64,000 bases of DNA from Trebouxia sp. TZW2008 (GCA_002118135.1 BDIU01000366.1:1-64000); one strand, 5' to 3'. Shown: positions 35,331 through 49,000, counted from the stretch's first letter. Notes: generated by a model from the sequence alone, not told the origin. Made by a program: numbers and translations.

Positions 35331-36799
35331 GATGCCACAGCTGATCATGACTTTCATGACTACACATGTGGCTCTCAAGGACTGCACCAGAGATTGCGCT
35401 GGCGAAGAAGGCAGTCACAGCCACGCTCGAAGCGTTCCCCTCGGCACTTTGCGCCTGTGTCTGAGGATTATAAGACGTCTCTGAAAAGTCCAAAGTCGCT
35501 CCACCAGCGCACTCCAAAACCTGAGCAGCTTTGCCAGATCTGCTTGGGCTTGCTTCGTCGACACACTTGGGCGTGTGGACACAAGCCCCAGCTCAGACAT
35601 TGCACAGACGCAGCAGTCACTCGGACTGGCTTGATTTGGCTGAGTGGACAGGTGCTGCCAGACAGCTATATGCCATGCATGCAGTTGTCTGGCACCACAC
35701 ATGCACTGGGACAGGGCAGAAAGGTAACAGTGGTGAAGTAGTTGCGTGTGGCAGTACAGCCTCTTTCCCATATCAACTCTACAGAACATGTCAGCAAGCA
35801 TGTACACTGTGACTCAAGGCACCATTTTGCACGGTAAAACAAGTGCTTTGCTTGCAGGCTCGCAGTTGCATACACTTGTCTGGCAAGGTCCACTCTCCTG
35901 CCCCTCAAGCCTGCACCTCCTCATGCAGCCGGCATATGGCCCATCATCAAACAGCACAGATCTTACGAGAACGGGCTGGCATGCAAAGGATACCCCAAAT
36001 GCCCCAAACACAGGGCAAGGCACTTCACCAAGCTGCAGCTGCTAGAAAAGCTCACAGCTCGCGAGTCAGGCAGAGACGAGCCAAGTCTTCATCCAGACGC
36101 TCAGCAGGCAATAATGGCAGTCTACATGAAGCAATGACAGATGATGTCTACTCTGATCATCCTAAAAAGTTGCTGCAAGAGTGGTCACAGGCACATGACT
36201 TGGGCTTGCCTGTGTATCGGTCACGACAAACGGGTGGCAGTAGTCACAGGCCTCTGTTCACGGCATCATGCAGAGTATCTAAACAAGTCTATTCCAGTCA
36301 TCAGGAGCTGCTGTCCAAAAAAGAGGCTGAAACTGATGCGGCCCTAATTGCTCTCAAAGCACTTCAGTCAGCGGAGAAGGCAAAAGAGGCAGAGGACCGT
36401 ATGAACACGGAAGTCATGAGCGTGGGTCGTCTCAGCCGGAAAGTGATTGTGATTGTAGACGCTGACAATGTTGACGTCCCGCTTGACCTCATAAAGCATA
36501 CAATAGCATCATTTCTGTTTTTTGTTTCCATGAGTGCATCCAAGGACATGCATCGCTACAAGGTATGTCCCAATGCAATTATTTTTCCAACTCCATGTGC
36601 TGGCAAGCATGCGACTGACATATACCTGACGTACAAAACCTCAGCAATCAGGGCCTTGTTCCCTGATGCTGAGATTTGTATTTATACAGCAGACCATTTT
36701 GGGCGAACTTTAGCAACAATTTCTCAGTCAAAACTCCTGGCGGATGTGGGGGCGCTGCGAACTTGGGTAGATTCAAAAAACAAAGACCAACACTTTTAG
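35331..36799 (+). CDS. dsRNA-binding protein with NYN/PIN-like C-terminal region
   Basis: Two exons are clear: open to 35723, then 35858-36799 (donor AAAG/GTAACA, acceptor TTGCAG, phase 0). The 5' end is unresolved: the frame is open from 35322 but has no early ATG, so an upstream exon is likely. Exon 1 has a Cys/His cluster CQICLGLLRRHTWACGH, possibly zinc-binding. A basic stretch leads into a good double-stranded RNA-binding domain (about 36155-36365): HPKKLLQEWSQ, then LPVYRSRQTGG, PLFTASCRV and the K-K-E-A-E-T-D-A-A end. After it comes VIVIVDADNVDVPLDLIK, resembling the D-x-x-N start of NYN nucleases, and AEICIYTADHFGRTLATI, like the later T/S-x-D-x-x-F/Y segment of PIN-like folds. Nuclease activity is inference. 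The 5' part faces the 5' end of the GH30 gene. Confidence 0.75.
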
Positions 36800-37038
36800 T
36801 CTGTCAAGGTTGCAATAGGTCCCTGGTATTTTGTCACACGAAGCCTTCTTATATTTTCGGCTATACAGGGTACTTGCTTGTCTGTACAGACCATGTCTTG
36901 TTAAGATCAAGTTTGTGCTGTTTGTCCTTGAACGTGTTTGTTTGCACTGATTCATTTGACAAATGAATACATATTGAGGAAGGCCTTTGTGCCTAAGTAG
37001 CACTCGTCTTTATAGATACATATATAGGACAAATGCTG
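36800..37038. other. Short convergent spacer
   Basis: About 240 bp between the stop codons of the dsRBD gene and MSH7; presumably shared 3' UTR/terminator DNA. Nothing else is seen. Confidence 0.4.
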
Positions 37039-40000
37039 TTAGGCAGCTGACCCCTGTACACCATGCCAAGCCTCTGTGAAGGTTGCAAGACTGGCGTTGC
37101 AAGCAAACAGCACATGCTTGAGCTGCTCCACCGATTCTTTTGACAATGGTTCAGGATCTGTGGCTGCAAATGTAGCCTGCACCAAAATGACATGCCTCAG
37201 TCCTATGATGCTCGTCTCAGCAAGAAAGCCAAACTTTGTCGATTTTTCTTTTCTTTCTGCTCCCTGCACACTGACAATGTAGCATGTTTGCAACAACCTA
37301 AGAGCAGCCGTCCCACAGTGCTTGTGAAACCACAGGCTTTTGCTGTCTTTGCTTTTGGTTTTGCTGAACAAGCAAGACTGTGTGACAATCTGGCCTGTGC
37401 AGGATGCAGCAGGCAAACACTCTTCAAGTTTGCCGTGCCTGCTGCATACATCATGTCCAAGGTGCATTCACATCACATCTGTATTGTGTGATACAACATC
37501 ATGATATAGGAACATGCACCTCATCCCTGTATTGCCATATGCATACATCATGTTCCAAGTGCATTCATTTCACTCCTGTTAACAGTAACATTACGGCTGA
37601 TGCACACGTCATGATGATGATGCAATTGAATGTTGCACCTGCAGCTTGTCTTCAATCTGCTGTCCTGCCAGCCTAGCTTTGCTCACAATAGCTGCTTCAA
37701 TTCCAGCCAGCCTCGCCACCTACAGACAAAAGGTGTTAGCAAAGAACAACCCTCTCAGGAACAAGAATGTGTTCTGTCACTCAGCGATCTGAAAACTACT
37801 GTCCATATCCTGTGGAGACCTGGCGGTAATGTAAATGCAAAGCTGTATCAGGTTGCATCCCAAGACCATTGGCAGTGAAAACCTGTGCTTGCAAAGCAAC
37901 AGCAGTAATGTGACTATCGCCTGACATGGGCAGCAGCTGCAAGCAATCTTGACAGCTTGTTGAAAAGCATGCCAGGTCACCTTGCAATGCCACTTGCAAG
38001 ACGATGATGGCAGATGCAGGATACAGACAGGAGGGTCATTGAAAAGTAGAAACAATAATCGCAGAAGAATGGTCATACCTGCAACCCATAGCTCTTCGGT
38101 GCAGCTCCCTGCTTCAGCTTGTACAAGAACACAAGGCCATCATCTTGCTCATTGCCTTCGTCCCCTGCGTCACCAATGTGTAGTCAAGGAGGAGCTTTGC
38201 CATTAACACCTGACCGACTGCGTGTTCAAGACTGAGATTTATTACGGTGAGCCGTGTGTCACTGATCAGTACTGGTCATACTGATGTATACTGGCCAGAC
38301 AGATGTAACTATCAGCACTGCAGCAGATGCAGCTAGATGCTCACTCGCCATACACTGTGTGGAAGACATGCCAGCCTGCCTCCTTCTGATGGTCAGGATT
38401 CAGCAACATTGCAACTGCAACATGTTGCTTGCAGCAATTGATCGTCGCAACAGCAGCAAGACCAACAGCAGCATGACCAATGATGATCTCGGATTCTATC
38501 ACACCCGTTGTAGGTGCAAGGCACCTGAAGTGCCCATCACAGCAGCCATGAAATCATAACGATACCAATCCACAAGAGCTATAGCAACAGCACCGCCAAG
38601 AGCACAGTCAATGTTGATGCCTGCATCAACAAATGCCCAGCTTTTGCAGTTACCTGAAGTGCCCACAAGAGCAGACATGTGGCCAAGCCTGACTCTTGGA
38701 TTGGAGGCAAATTCCGAGGTGAGCGGGTGATAGTGGGTGGCAAACAGCAGTCGGCAATCCACTTGGCTGCTCAGGTGTTGCAGCACAGCATGGGCAATGG
38801 CGTAGCCGTCAAAGGTGCTGGTGCCGCGCCCAAGCTCATCCAAGACCACCAGGCTGTCTTGCGTTGCATGCTGCGGGAAGTGACACATAGAGTCACAGCC
38901 TACATGTCGAAGCGTCCAGCACGACCAGAAGCGGAAGAAGACTTTCACATGCTGTAGCCACTCAACAAGGCTGATTGCTAAGCTGTTTTGTGTGACATGC
39001 TGCACACAGCATGGTGCCAAGTCAACAGGTATTGCATGCATGGGACTGTCCAGAACCACTCAGCTGTCTTATGTAGCATGCTGCAGGAATCATTGCTGAG
39101 GGTCACAGACTATATGTGGACAGCTTGCTGAGCGCGCAGTTCGTTTTGAATGACTGTATGTGATGTATTTGCAGACTAGGCAGATCTCGCTAGCATGCCT
39201 GGAGCAAAATAAGTTTTCTGCATGTGACCGCAACTTTGAGAAGTTACTGATGTATCACAGCGCGTCAGCATGGTCAGATCTCTGCCAGAAACTCCAATGC
39301 TTTGCAGACTCTGAATCAGAACAGAGGGTCATGAAACCTCAGGGCAGGTCATGAAAGCTCGATCAGCAAGCGTGAACATGGAGAAATCCTTTGTGAACTT
39401 GTAGGATGGAGGCAGTCTCTGAGCACTCCACCATGAACGCAGACTCCCCAGCCATGATCCTGTCTGAGGCCCCTGATCTGGTGTACATGCGGTTACCCAC
39501 ACAATACAAGGATTCGCAACAAGTATGCAAAAGTGTAAAGCTGTTGCTGCACCTGTAAGATGGAAGCAGTCTCTGAGCACTCCACCATGAATGTAGACTC
39601 CCCAGCCATGATCCTGTCTGAGGCTCCGAGCCTGGTGAAGATGCGGTCAGCCACTGAAAGGGTGCAGGCCTCTGCTGGTACACAGCAGCCTACTTGTGCC
39701 AACACCACTGCTAGGCAAGTTGCCCTTAGCAGTGTGCTCTTGCCCCCCATGTTTGGCCCTGTCAACAGCAATGCCCTTGCTTGCCTGCATACACAGAGAC
39801 TATGCGTGGGTCTGGGGCCCAACAGTGGGTGCAAGCTTCTGCTGGCACACAGCAGCCTACTTGTGCCAGTCCTACTGCTAGGCAAGTTGCCCTTAGCAGC
39901 ATGCTCTTGCCCCCCATGTTTGGCCCTGTCAGCAGCAGCACCCTTGCTTGCCTGCATACACAAAGATGATGTTCTAGCCTTGTCAGTCACAAGATTGGTG

Positions 40001-43000
40001 CAGGCCTTTGTTGGCACATAGCAGCCTACTTGTGCCAACACCACTGCTAAGCAGGTTGCCCTTGACAGAGTGCTTCTGCCACCCATGTTTGGCCCTGTCA
40101 GCAGCAGCTGCCTTGCTTGCCTGCACACACAAAGTTGATATTCTCAACCTGTCAACCACAGAGTGCATGCAAGCCTCCACCTGTGCCTGTACTACTGCTA
40201 GGCAAGTTGCCCTCAGCAGCGTGCTCTTGCCGCCCATGTTGGGTCCAGTAAGCAGCAATGCCCTGACTCAGATGCATGCAGCAGGACAAGCACTGACTTG
40301 CCAGCAGTGTGATGTAAAAGCTGACCTTCCAATGGCCAACTTTTACTGCAGTAGAAAAATTTGCATTGCTCCTCTGAGGGCAACAGTTGTCGGATGCATT
40401 TGCGAAAAGAGGCGCCTGCCATGATGACAACAAGGTGCCAACTTTGTATAGGAGCAGCATGCAGATGGAGCTCCTGCACAGCTGATTCCCTGATGAGCTG
40501 ACAGTACCGCAGGCGCTGTGAAAGCTTGTGGAGCAGTGTACTGGCAAGCGTGCATAAAGCTGCTACACCACTCCTTTGTTGACAAACACTGTGGCAAAGT
40601 TTGAGAGCAGCATGCAGACTTGGGAGCGTGGAGGGCTATTACCCATTGTTGTGCTCTGCTCCCGCAGGGCAAGATGATTGCAGACATCTGCATCCCCAGC
40701 AGCTCTGGAAACAGCACATGGGTGCCACAGATGATTAGTACAGGCATCAAGACAACAAGCTCAAAACCCAGTTACAAGCATTGTGATTTGTTCACAAAAC
40801 AGCGTACAGGCATGCAGAGATGGAGGGGTGTTACCCATTGCTGTGCTCTGCTCCCAAAGCAAGGTCATTGGGGACAACAGCATCCCCAGTAGCTCTGGAA
40901 ACAGCACATGGGTGCCACAGACCCTTGATATCCAACACTGCCTTACCATCTACACCTGAGCCTGCAAGGCAGATTTGTTTTGTGAGTTGTGCCTGCTATG
41001 TCTGTACATGCAAGTGCTTCATCAGCAGCTCTGGAAACAGCACATGGGTGCCACAGACCCTTGATGTCTAGCACAGCTCTACCGTCCACTCCTGAGCCTG
41101 CGCACCCAGTTTGCATGATGAAACAGTGCTTTCTCTCTGTGTCAAGCAATCGGAGGTGTGCTGCAGTTCTGCAGGTGCTTGACAGCAAACGTGATACAGA
41201 TCACTGGAATCCAGCAATGTTTGCTGGACTTTGTCGCCATACCAAACAGGAAACTGCTTTTCGCCCTTGGGAAGTGTTTTGATCTTATGGGACTGCCTGA
41301 CTGTGTTTTTACAGTTGTGGCGCATATTGACAGTGGTAGTAGTGGTGGCGCTTGAGCGTATGCAAATCCTGCTGGAGTCAAGATGCTCACCAGTGGGCAG
41401 AACTGTGGGACGGCAGGTGGCACCCAGCTGGGATTGGGAGAAGGAGGCAAAGCTGGCCAACACATCCACACAGGATACTGCACTCTGCATCACATGCAGC
41501 ATCTCTGTTGACAACTCATATGCAGATCCTCTCAACAGTTAGAAGCAAGCAATATGGCAGATCTACCAAGTCAGGCGCTCTGCACAATATACGCTGTGTT
41601 GTTACAGTGATTTTGGCGACACAAAACAAAGCTGGTCATCATGGCGCAATCTGCAGGAAAACTCCTGCGGCTTTGTAGGCAGTGCCAACAATGTTCCTCT
41701 TGCAAAGACCATTGTGACATGATGTTGTGCTTGCCAAACGCAGAGCTTCTGGTCCGTGCGAAGCACCAAAAGGAGATGCAGAAACATGAGCATGAAGCCA
41801 CACTACTCAGAGGCATGGCTGCATGTGTGCTGACGTAAACCATTGTCATGGTATTTTAGTATACGGTTGTTGCCAAAAGTTTGCGGTGCTCCGCAAATTG
41901 GTGAAAGAGGCTGAGCTCATTGTGGATATAGACTCTGGTCTCAGCGCATATCTCTTAAGCATCAATGACTGGCCAGCATGCATACCAAAAGACAAAGCAA
42001 GCATGGTCTGTACCTCCAGAGCTTCCCAAGCATCAGAAAAGGCGTTGAACTTTTCCAACAGCTCAGTTGTCACTGCTATGTCAGTCTTCAACTGGATGCC
42101 GTCTGTGTCAGCATGGTCTACTTCAGCAGCGGACTGTGACAACTGAGGCTGCAGCGGCTGTGAAGCTGAAGCAGCAGCCTTGCCTTTTCCTTTCTACAGG
42201 GCACAAATCAAAGCGTCTGCTCTACAGGTGTGATGCCAGGCTTGAGGTAAATTGTGCTGAGCGGGCAGTGCTGTGTCTCCGTTGTCTGACGCATTGCGGC
42301 AGACTGTGACAACTGAGGCTGTAGTGGCTGTGAAGCTGAAGCAGCAGCCTTCCCTTTCCCCTTCTATAGCACACACCCCAGAGCATGAAAATTGTATACA
42401 CGTAGGCAGGCGTTGACATGATGACATAGTCATTATACTTCAGGTGCATTGTTACCTCTTGATGGTTTGGCAGAAGCCTGCAGAGATGGTTTGCAGAGAT
42501 ACCAGCTAAGTTTGCCATGTCTGTACAGCACAAATCAGCTGCAGCAACCTTTGCCTTGGAGACGCAGGCGTTTCCTCTGTACCTTGGATTCCTGCAGCAA
42601 TTGCAGGCAGCGCAAACCAGGTCTACCCAGGAGCATACAACAACTGCAACATTTCCACAGGGTAGCGCTCATTGTCAGCACAGGCTTATGGTGAATCTGA
42701 AATGTAATCATGTGGAGGCTAGATTTGGTGACAGTGCAGCATAGTCAAAACATCTTCGGCGGTGATGACCATTCATGGGCTGTGGTAGGTATCAGTTCTA
42801 CCCATCAGGTCATCAGACACCATCAGTTGTAGCATTGCAGTTGTTGGTGGGGTTTGCAGCAGTCACTTTGACAGCTGTTTGAGAGTATGTGAGGGAGGCT
42901 TGACAAAAGTGACATCAAAGGTCTTTGACATGTGATCATGTTACAGCGTGTCCATTACATCAAGGGCAATGTAGGTCACGTCTGTCTGCCAATGACAATC

Positions 43001-46000
43001 ACCTTGGCAGGTGCTTGAGGGTATTTGAATGAGGCCTCAATGGCATGAATGGCTTGTAATTCTAGACTGCCTTCTTCAGGCACAGCAGCAGCAGCAGTGG
43101 AAAGCAGTGTGCACTGCAATGTGATCAACAAAGAGCTGGTCACAGCTTCAAGAGCAGTGTAGGGTAACAGTCACCTTCACAGGTGCTTGAGGGTACGGCA
43201 GGGAGGCCTCAATGGCTGAAATGGCTTGCAACTCCAGACTGCCTTCTTCAGGCACAGCAGCAGCAGCAGCAGTGGCGAGCAGTGTGCACTGCACTGTAAT
43301 CAACAAAGAGCTGTTCTCAGCTTCAAAGCAGTGTGGGGTAACAGTCACCTTCACAGGTGCTTGAGGGTATGTCAGGGAGGCTTCTATGGCTTGGATGGCT
43401 TGCAACTCCAGACTGCCCTCTTCGGGCACAGCAGCAGCAGCAGTGGCAAGTAGTGTGCACTGTACTGGGCCCCCTTGCTGGTCATCTCCCCCATTGAGAA
43501 GGGTGGTCAAAGCTGTCATGGCTGACTTGACTGCTTGTGCTGCTCCAGCCAATGCAGACAGCCTCCTGTGATGACAACAACAACAACAATCACAATCAGA
43601 GTGGTGATTCCATGTCACACTCTGGTACAGGCACTAGTGTATGTGGCCCTGAATCGTTCTTGCCAGGTCTGTGTAAAGTGCCATGTCACATTGGTTGAAG
43701 CTGCTGTGGTGCTCAGTGTGCATTGCGTACTGGGCCCCCTTGCTGGTCATCAACCCCATTGAGAAGGGTTTTCAGGGCTGTTATGCCTGACATGACTGCT
43801 TGTGTTGCTCCAGCCAAAGCAGACAGCCTCCTATGATGATACAGGTTATAAAAGATAGCAATACAATAGACATGACCACATGGTTGAGAATGACAGTATC
43901 GGTCATGGTAGTGATCAGCATTCCCATCTAGACCAAGAGATGACTTTACCTGTTCTGTGCATTCTTCACTGCCCAATCGGGCAAGCCTTGCACAGGAGGA
44001 GCAGCTGCGTTCCTAGCCTTGCCAAGTGCTCTTTCCAGATCTGGCATGCCCTTTAGCAAGCGCCTCAAAGGCCCTACCAAGCCTCCTCGCTTTGAGATCT
44101 CATCCACAGCATCCAGCCTGTCATTGATGTCCTTGATGCTGCGCAGCGGTCTGCACAGCCATTGCCTCAACAGGCGACTGCCGCCTGCACACACAGTCTG
44201 CACTGTATCGGGCTTGAAGGTCCTGCCATTGCTGAAGTACTCCGACCCGAACATCATCAGCTGCCAGGGCTTGGGACAAAAGTTGCAGCACCATCATTGC
44301 AAAGTCACTGCCTCAAGACATGACTGCCATCTGCATGCACTACTCTGTGCTGCATGAGATGTAAGGCATGCATGGTTACAACAGACTGTGTGGCACTAGA
44401 ATTGCCCTTCAGCAGGCGCGTCAAGTACCCTACAAAGTACTCTCGCTTTGAGAGCGCGTGAGTAGAGCATACAGCCTGTCGTTGATGGAGACAGATTTGT
44501 GTCAGATAGCAGTACATCGGATAAACGTGGTGAGACAGCTTTGTACAGGAACACAACAGCTTTGTAACAACACCCCATGTAAGTACAATGCCGATGTAAG
44601 GACAACGCAGGTGGGAATCAATCAGTGCATTCTGACTGCAGTGATCCCTCTAGAGTAGGGAGAATTTGATAGAAAGACAATTTTCCTGGTCACCAATGCA
44701 GGTCACAAAGAGAAGTCACTGTACCTGGGCTTGCGCATGTGTCCATGGCAGCTAACAAAGACCCTTCCGCCTCTCCGCTGCTGCCCTCAAGCAACTCCAG
44801 GTTGGCCAGTGTGGGCCCATCTAGACAAAGGGCAGCTGCATACAAGTCGTAGGGCACCACCAGATGCGCTCCTGCAGCAGAAATCTGACAAAGTCAGACA
44901 TATAGGCTCACGTGACCCAAGAAGCAGAGCAGACAGAGAACCACAGGCTGTCAGGCACACTGGCGTTTGAGGCTTGAGCAGCACGGCAAAGGCAGAGTCA
45001 CAGAACCTATATCAATGTGATAGAGGTGCTGCTCATCCAGGCCCATCTAGACAAAGGGCAGCTGCATGCAAGTCATAAGACACCACCAGATGCGCTCATG
45101 CAGTGCCACAGCGACACATGGGCAGCTATGGCTTGAGGAGCATGGCAGACAGAGAGTCTCAGGCAATTTGGCTACAAAACAGAGGCGAAGCTTCAGGTAT
45201 GCCATGAAAGGCCCAACTAGACACAGGGCAGCTGTATTTAGGTCATAGGGCACACCCAAACTCGCCCATGAAGCAGAGTTTGAGCAGTTCAAACATGTGA
45301 TTCCTTGTGGCTTGAACGCATGGCAGACAGGAAGGCACAAGCTATCCAGCTAGGGACAGGACCAAAGCTTCATGCTTGCTAGTGTGTGCTGAATTAGACA
45401 AAAGGCAGCTGCATACAGGTCATCAGAGCATTCACAGATGCGTGCCTGCAGCAGCAAATTGATAATGCGCACAATAGTGTAATGCACTGTCTCGCGACTT
45501 CGACACCTCCTAGCTCAGTCACAGCATACACAGCATCGTTGATTATGCTCAGGCGCCTGTGCATTGACTGGAGTCTGTTACTTGGTGATGCAGCTATTGG
45601 GCGCTACTTTGAGATTTGACGCAGGCCTCAACAGTACACATACGCGCCGAGAAGGACAGTTACAAGCAGTGACTGTTGCCCCAGGTCATGTTGTTTGGTC
45701 AAGTAATGAGTTTGCAGCCTCCAGGTCAACCTAGGAAGATCTGGAATGACATTGATTTGTCTGACTTTCATAAGTTGAGTCTCAGACGTCCCTACAAAGA
45801 TGCTCAGAACAAGCCTGCCTGGCGAGACCAGACTTGGGCCACACACACCTAGCACATGTGCTGCAGAATGTGTAAATATCATTGATGTCATTAGTATTGG
45901 TGTTGTTACCTGTTGCCAGCTCTTGATCTGCTCGCATGCGCTTCAAGTATGCACACAGAGCTGACAGCGCAGCATATGCTGGTGCAGGGGCATCTTGGTC

Positions 46001-49000
46001 CAGCCCTGGGGGCAGTTGCAGCTGCTTAAGACAACCCTGCATGTCATTACAAAGTCAAGCCAGCGCCACTTGATCTTGCAGCAATGTCACTCCCCCGCAA
46101 AGCTTCACAGGCAAGACTCAGACTGGCAGGGCTAACATCGCTGACTTTGACACATAACTTTTGACTTCATCCAACTCATGCAGCGGCTTCAGCCAACCCT
46201 GTATGTCATCAAAAAGTCAAGCCAAAGTCATTCAGATTTGCAGCAAGAACACACCCTCCACAAAGCTTTGAATGCAGAACTCAGGCTGGCAGGGCTGTTA
46301 CTGCTGAGACTGATACTGACTGGCCTCAACCCATGCAGCTCTTATAGCCAACCCTGCGTGTCATCACAAGGTCGAGCCTAAGCCACTCAAACTTGCAACA
46401 AGAAAACATCCCTCCGCAAAGCTTTGAATGCAGAACTCAGACTGGCAGGGCTGCTACTTCTCAGACTGATACTGACTTGCCTCAACTCATGCAACTCTTA
46501 TAGCCCACCCTGCATGTCATCACAAGGTCAAGCCAAAGCCACTCAAACTTGCAGCAACACCACGACCCCGCAGAGCTTCAAATGCAGAAGGCAGGGCTAC
46601 AGTCTGGTACAGCCATGAAAATCTTGAATTCATCATCATGCAGTTTTCACTGTACAACAGCTGACATCAAACAGCATGCCCATGCTGAAGGCAAAGCTGA
46701 AAGCCGGTCATGAGGTCAGCAGACACAGGCAGAGCGCATCAGTCCTTCCAAACAATACACCTGGAACCAGACAAGTACAAGCAGTCTGGTATTGGAAGTC
46801 GACGAGCAGCTTCAGTGGCACGAAGTCAATGGTATGAATGATTGGCACGACGCAAAAGTGACAGGTCACAGCGCTTGCCAGACATAAAGGGTGGCAGCAG
46901 CACCTGTTTTGACAAGTTCTGCAGGGAGGACACGGCCTCAGGAAACTCAGTCGCAGCGTCAACATATGAAAGCTGAAGAGGCACAGGCGGCTGGGCTAGC
47001 AAGCGCAGTGTGGGCGCAGACAGCCCATTTCTGGTTGTCAGCACCTCTTTTGGTGCCACCTGCCATCACACAGAATGAAGATCAGCAGTGTTTCATGCGT
47101 GTACCTTCAGCCGTCTGCTATAAGCCTTATAGAGATGCGGAAGCACTGTTGGGATAGGCAGCTTGTCTAGAGCTTTGGCTGGTTGCTGTGTGCATGAGGT
47201 GCGATGTCGTTGTTAGGAAGCGTGCACAATGCTCACCATATCACAGGTGGACAAATTGTACTCCCCTCCCGGGAGGGTCTGGATGAAAAAGCAAGGTTTT
47301 GCTTTGTCTTTTTGATTCCTCAATTTGGCCAGCAGATTTGCATGAAGACCAAAACAGTGTACACACAGGATTGCAATTGGTTTTCAACACATAAGGTCCA
47401 AGCACAGACATACGCCACAGATACAGCCAGTTGACCAACACAGCTCAAGAAAGTGACCAGCACAGTCAGTTGAGTGGCAACACGATAAGAAAACAAATGA
47501 AAAGGAAAACTGTTTCTCTGAAAGAGAAAGGAGACTCTTTCCCGTCGGCGTACAAAAAAAACAAAAGAAAGGCTAATTTTTGTCTCTTTTTGGAAAAACG
47601 GAAAAGACCGACATCACCTGCGTCAAAATGGCTCCCAAATTGGCCCTTGCAGCATCATCTTTTGCAGTGCCCACGAAGAATCGGCCAGCAGCAGCATCCA
47701 GGAAGGCAAATCCAAAATGTGCCCTGCTACGCTGACTAGACGCTTGCTGAGTCATGGGGGAGGCAGGAACGCATGACTCATCCAGCTCACAGATGGCCAT
47801 AAGATGCACAGCATCCACGCCAAGTGCACCTGCAACATATGTCTCTTGTGAGATTGGGAACACATGTGTGTACACAGCAGTGACAGTGAGCATAATGAAA
47901 TCATGCTTGCAGGCAATTGGGCAGCATTGCCAAAACCCTGATGACTTCAGTGGCAGCATGAACTGCAGGTACCATGAAACTGCTTTGCCAGGACCTTGTA
48001 GCTGCTTCACGTGGCCTTCAGCCTAAGAGATGTAGAAACAGTGCAATGCGTTTGTCAGTATGCTGCTGGCTACCATGACGTGTATGATGGATTGCAGATG
48101 CGCTCACCAGTTGCTGTTGCAGGTGTGTGGATCCTGGTGAGCTGACGCAGAATTTTTGCTTTGGGACCACGCCGCGCTTTGGCTTGTGCTGCAGTTTCAA
48201 CCTGCTCGACTCGTCCAACCTGGCATGCACATCGTACATGGTCAGGCAGAGCCAAGGTACAAGCTATGCTTTGTATGAAAGTCCCCTGCCCAACTGCAAC
48301 AGCTACCACGTGCTTGCTTCCAAAAGGCAGCAGCAGTCGTGTAGCATGCATAGCCCATGAGGGGACTCAACTCAACCAGGCATTTGGTTGACTTGAAAGA
48401 GCCTGAGTGTGGCATTGCAGACCCATGGTAATGCGCTTCATGCTGAGCACACCCACCTTGTAGCCGGCAGCTGTCAGTTTGGCCACGTTTTCATCTATTC
48501 TGGCTTCAGGACAACCGACCTGCATGCCATTGTCACTACATGTTGTTCCGCTACATGTATACCAAGAGTCGCATTGCTGTGTTGCTGAAAGGCAGACAGG
48601 CAGCAGCGTCCCTCGCTGATAGCAGTGGTGCTGCTTTGCTCAAAGTGCTGTGCTTCACAACGCTTTGTCAGGCAGTGTGCATGCAATTACACACTAATGA
48701 GCTGTCTGCTTTAGCCTGCTGTGCAAGAGCAGACATCTGACATTACGATGCATGTGAGGCCAATGCTCCAATGGCATTTTGGACTTTTGCTTCTTTCCTC
48801 TTTCCAAATTGCAACTGAATGAGGAAATGCTGCACCTGGCGGCAGTGGCCAACGCCAGTGATGGTCATTTTCCAACCAAGAATGTCGTGCCCAATTTGTG
48901 CATCATCCTCGTACAGTTCATAGAAAGTGCCAATTTTGAAGAACAGCATCACATCCCTGTATTTTTGCTTAATCTCCCAGTACTGTTTCTGAGAGTCTGC

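Noticed and set aside
39560..40021. Plus-strand ORF of 153 aa
   Set aside because: It is the antisense reading of the MSH7 P-loop exon array; it stays open only because the repeated exon is open on the other strand.
43148..43618. 156-aa minus ORF as an independent gene
   Set aside because: It consists of two MSH7 lever exon copies plus the intron between them; the blocks match MSH7 order.
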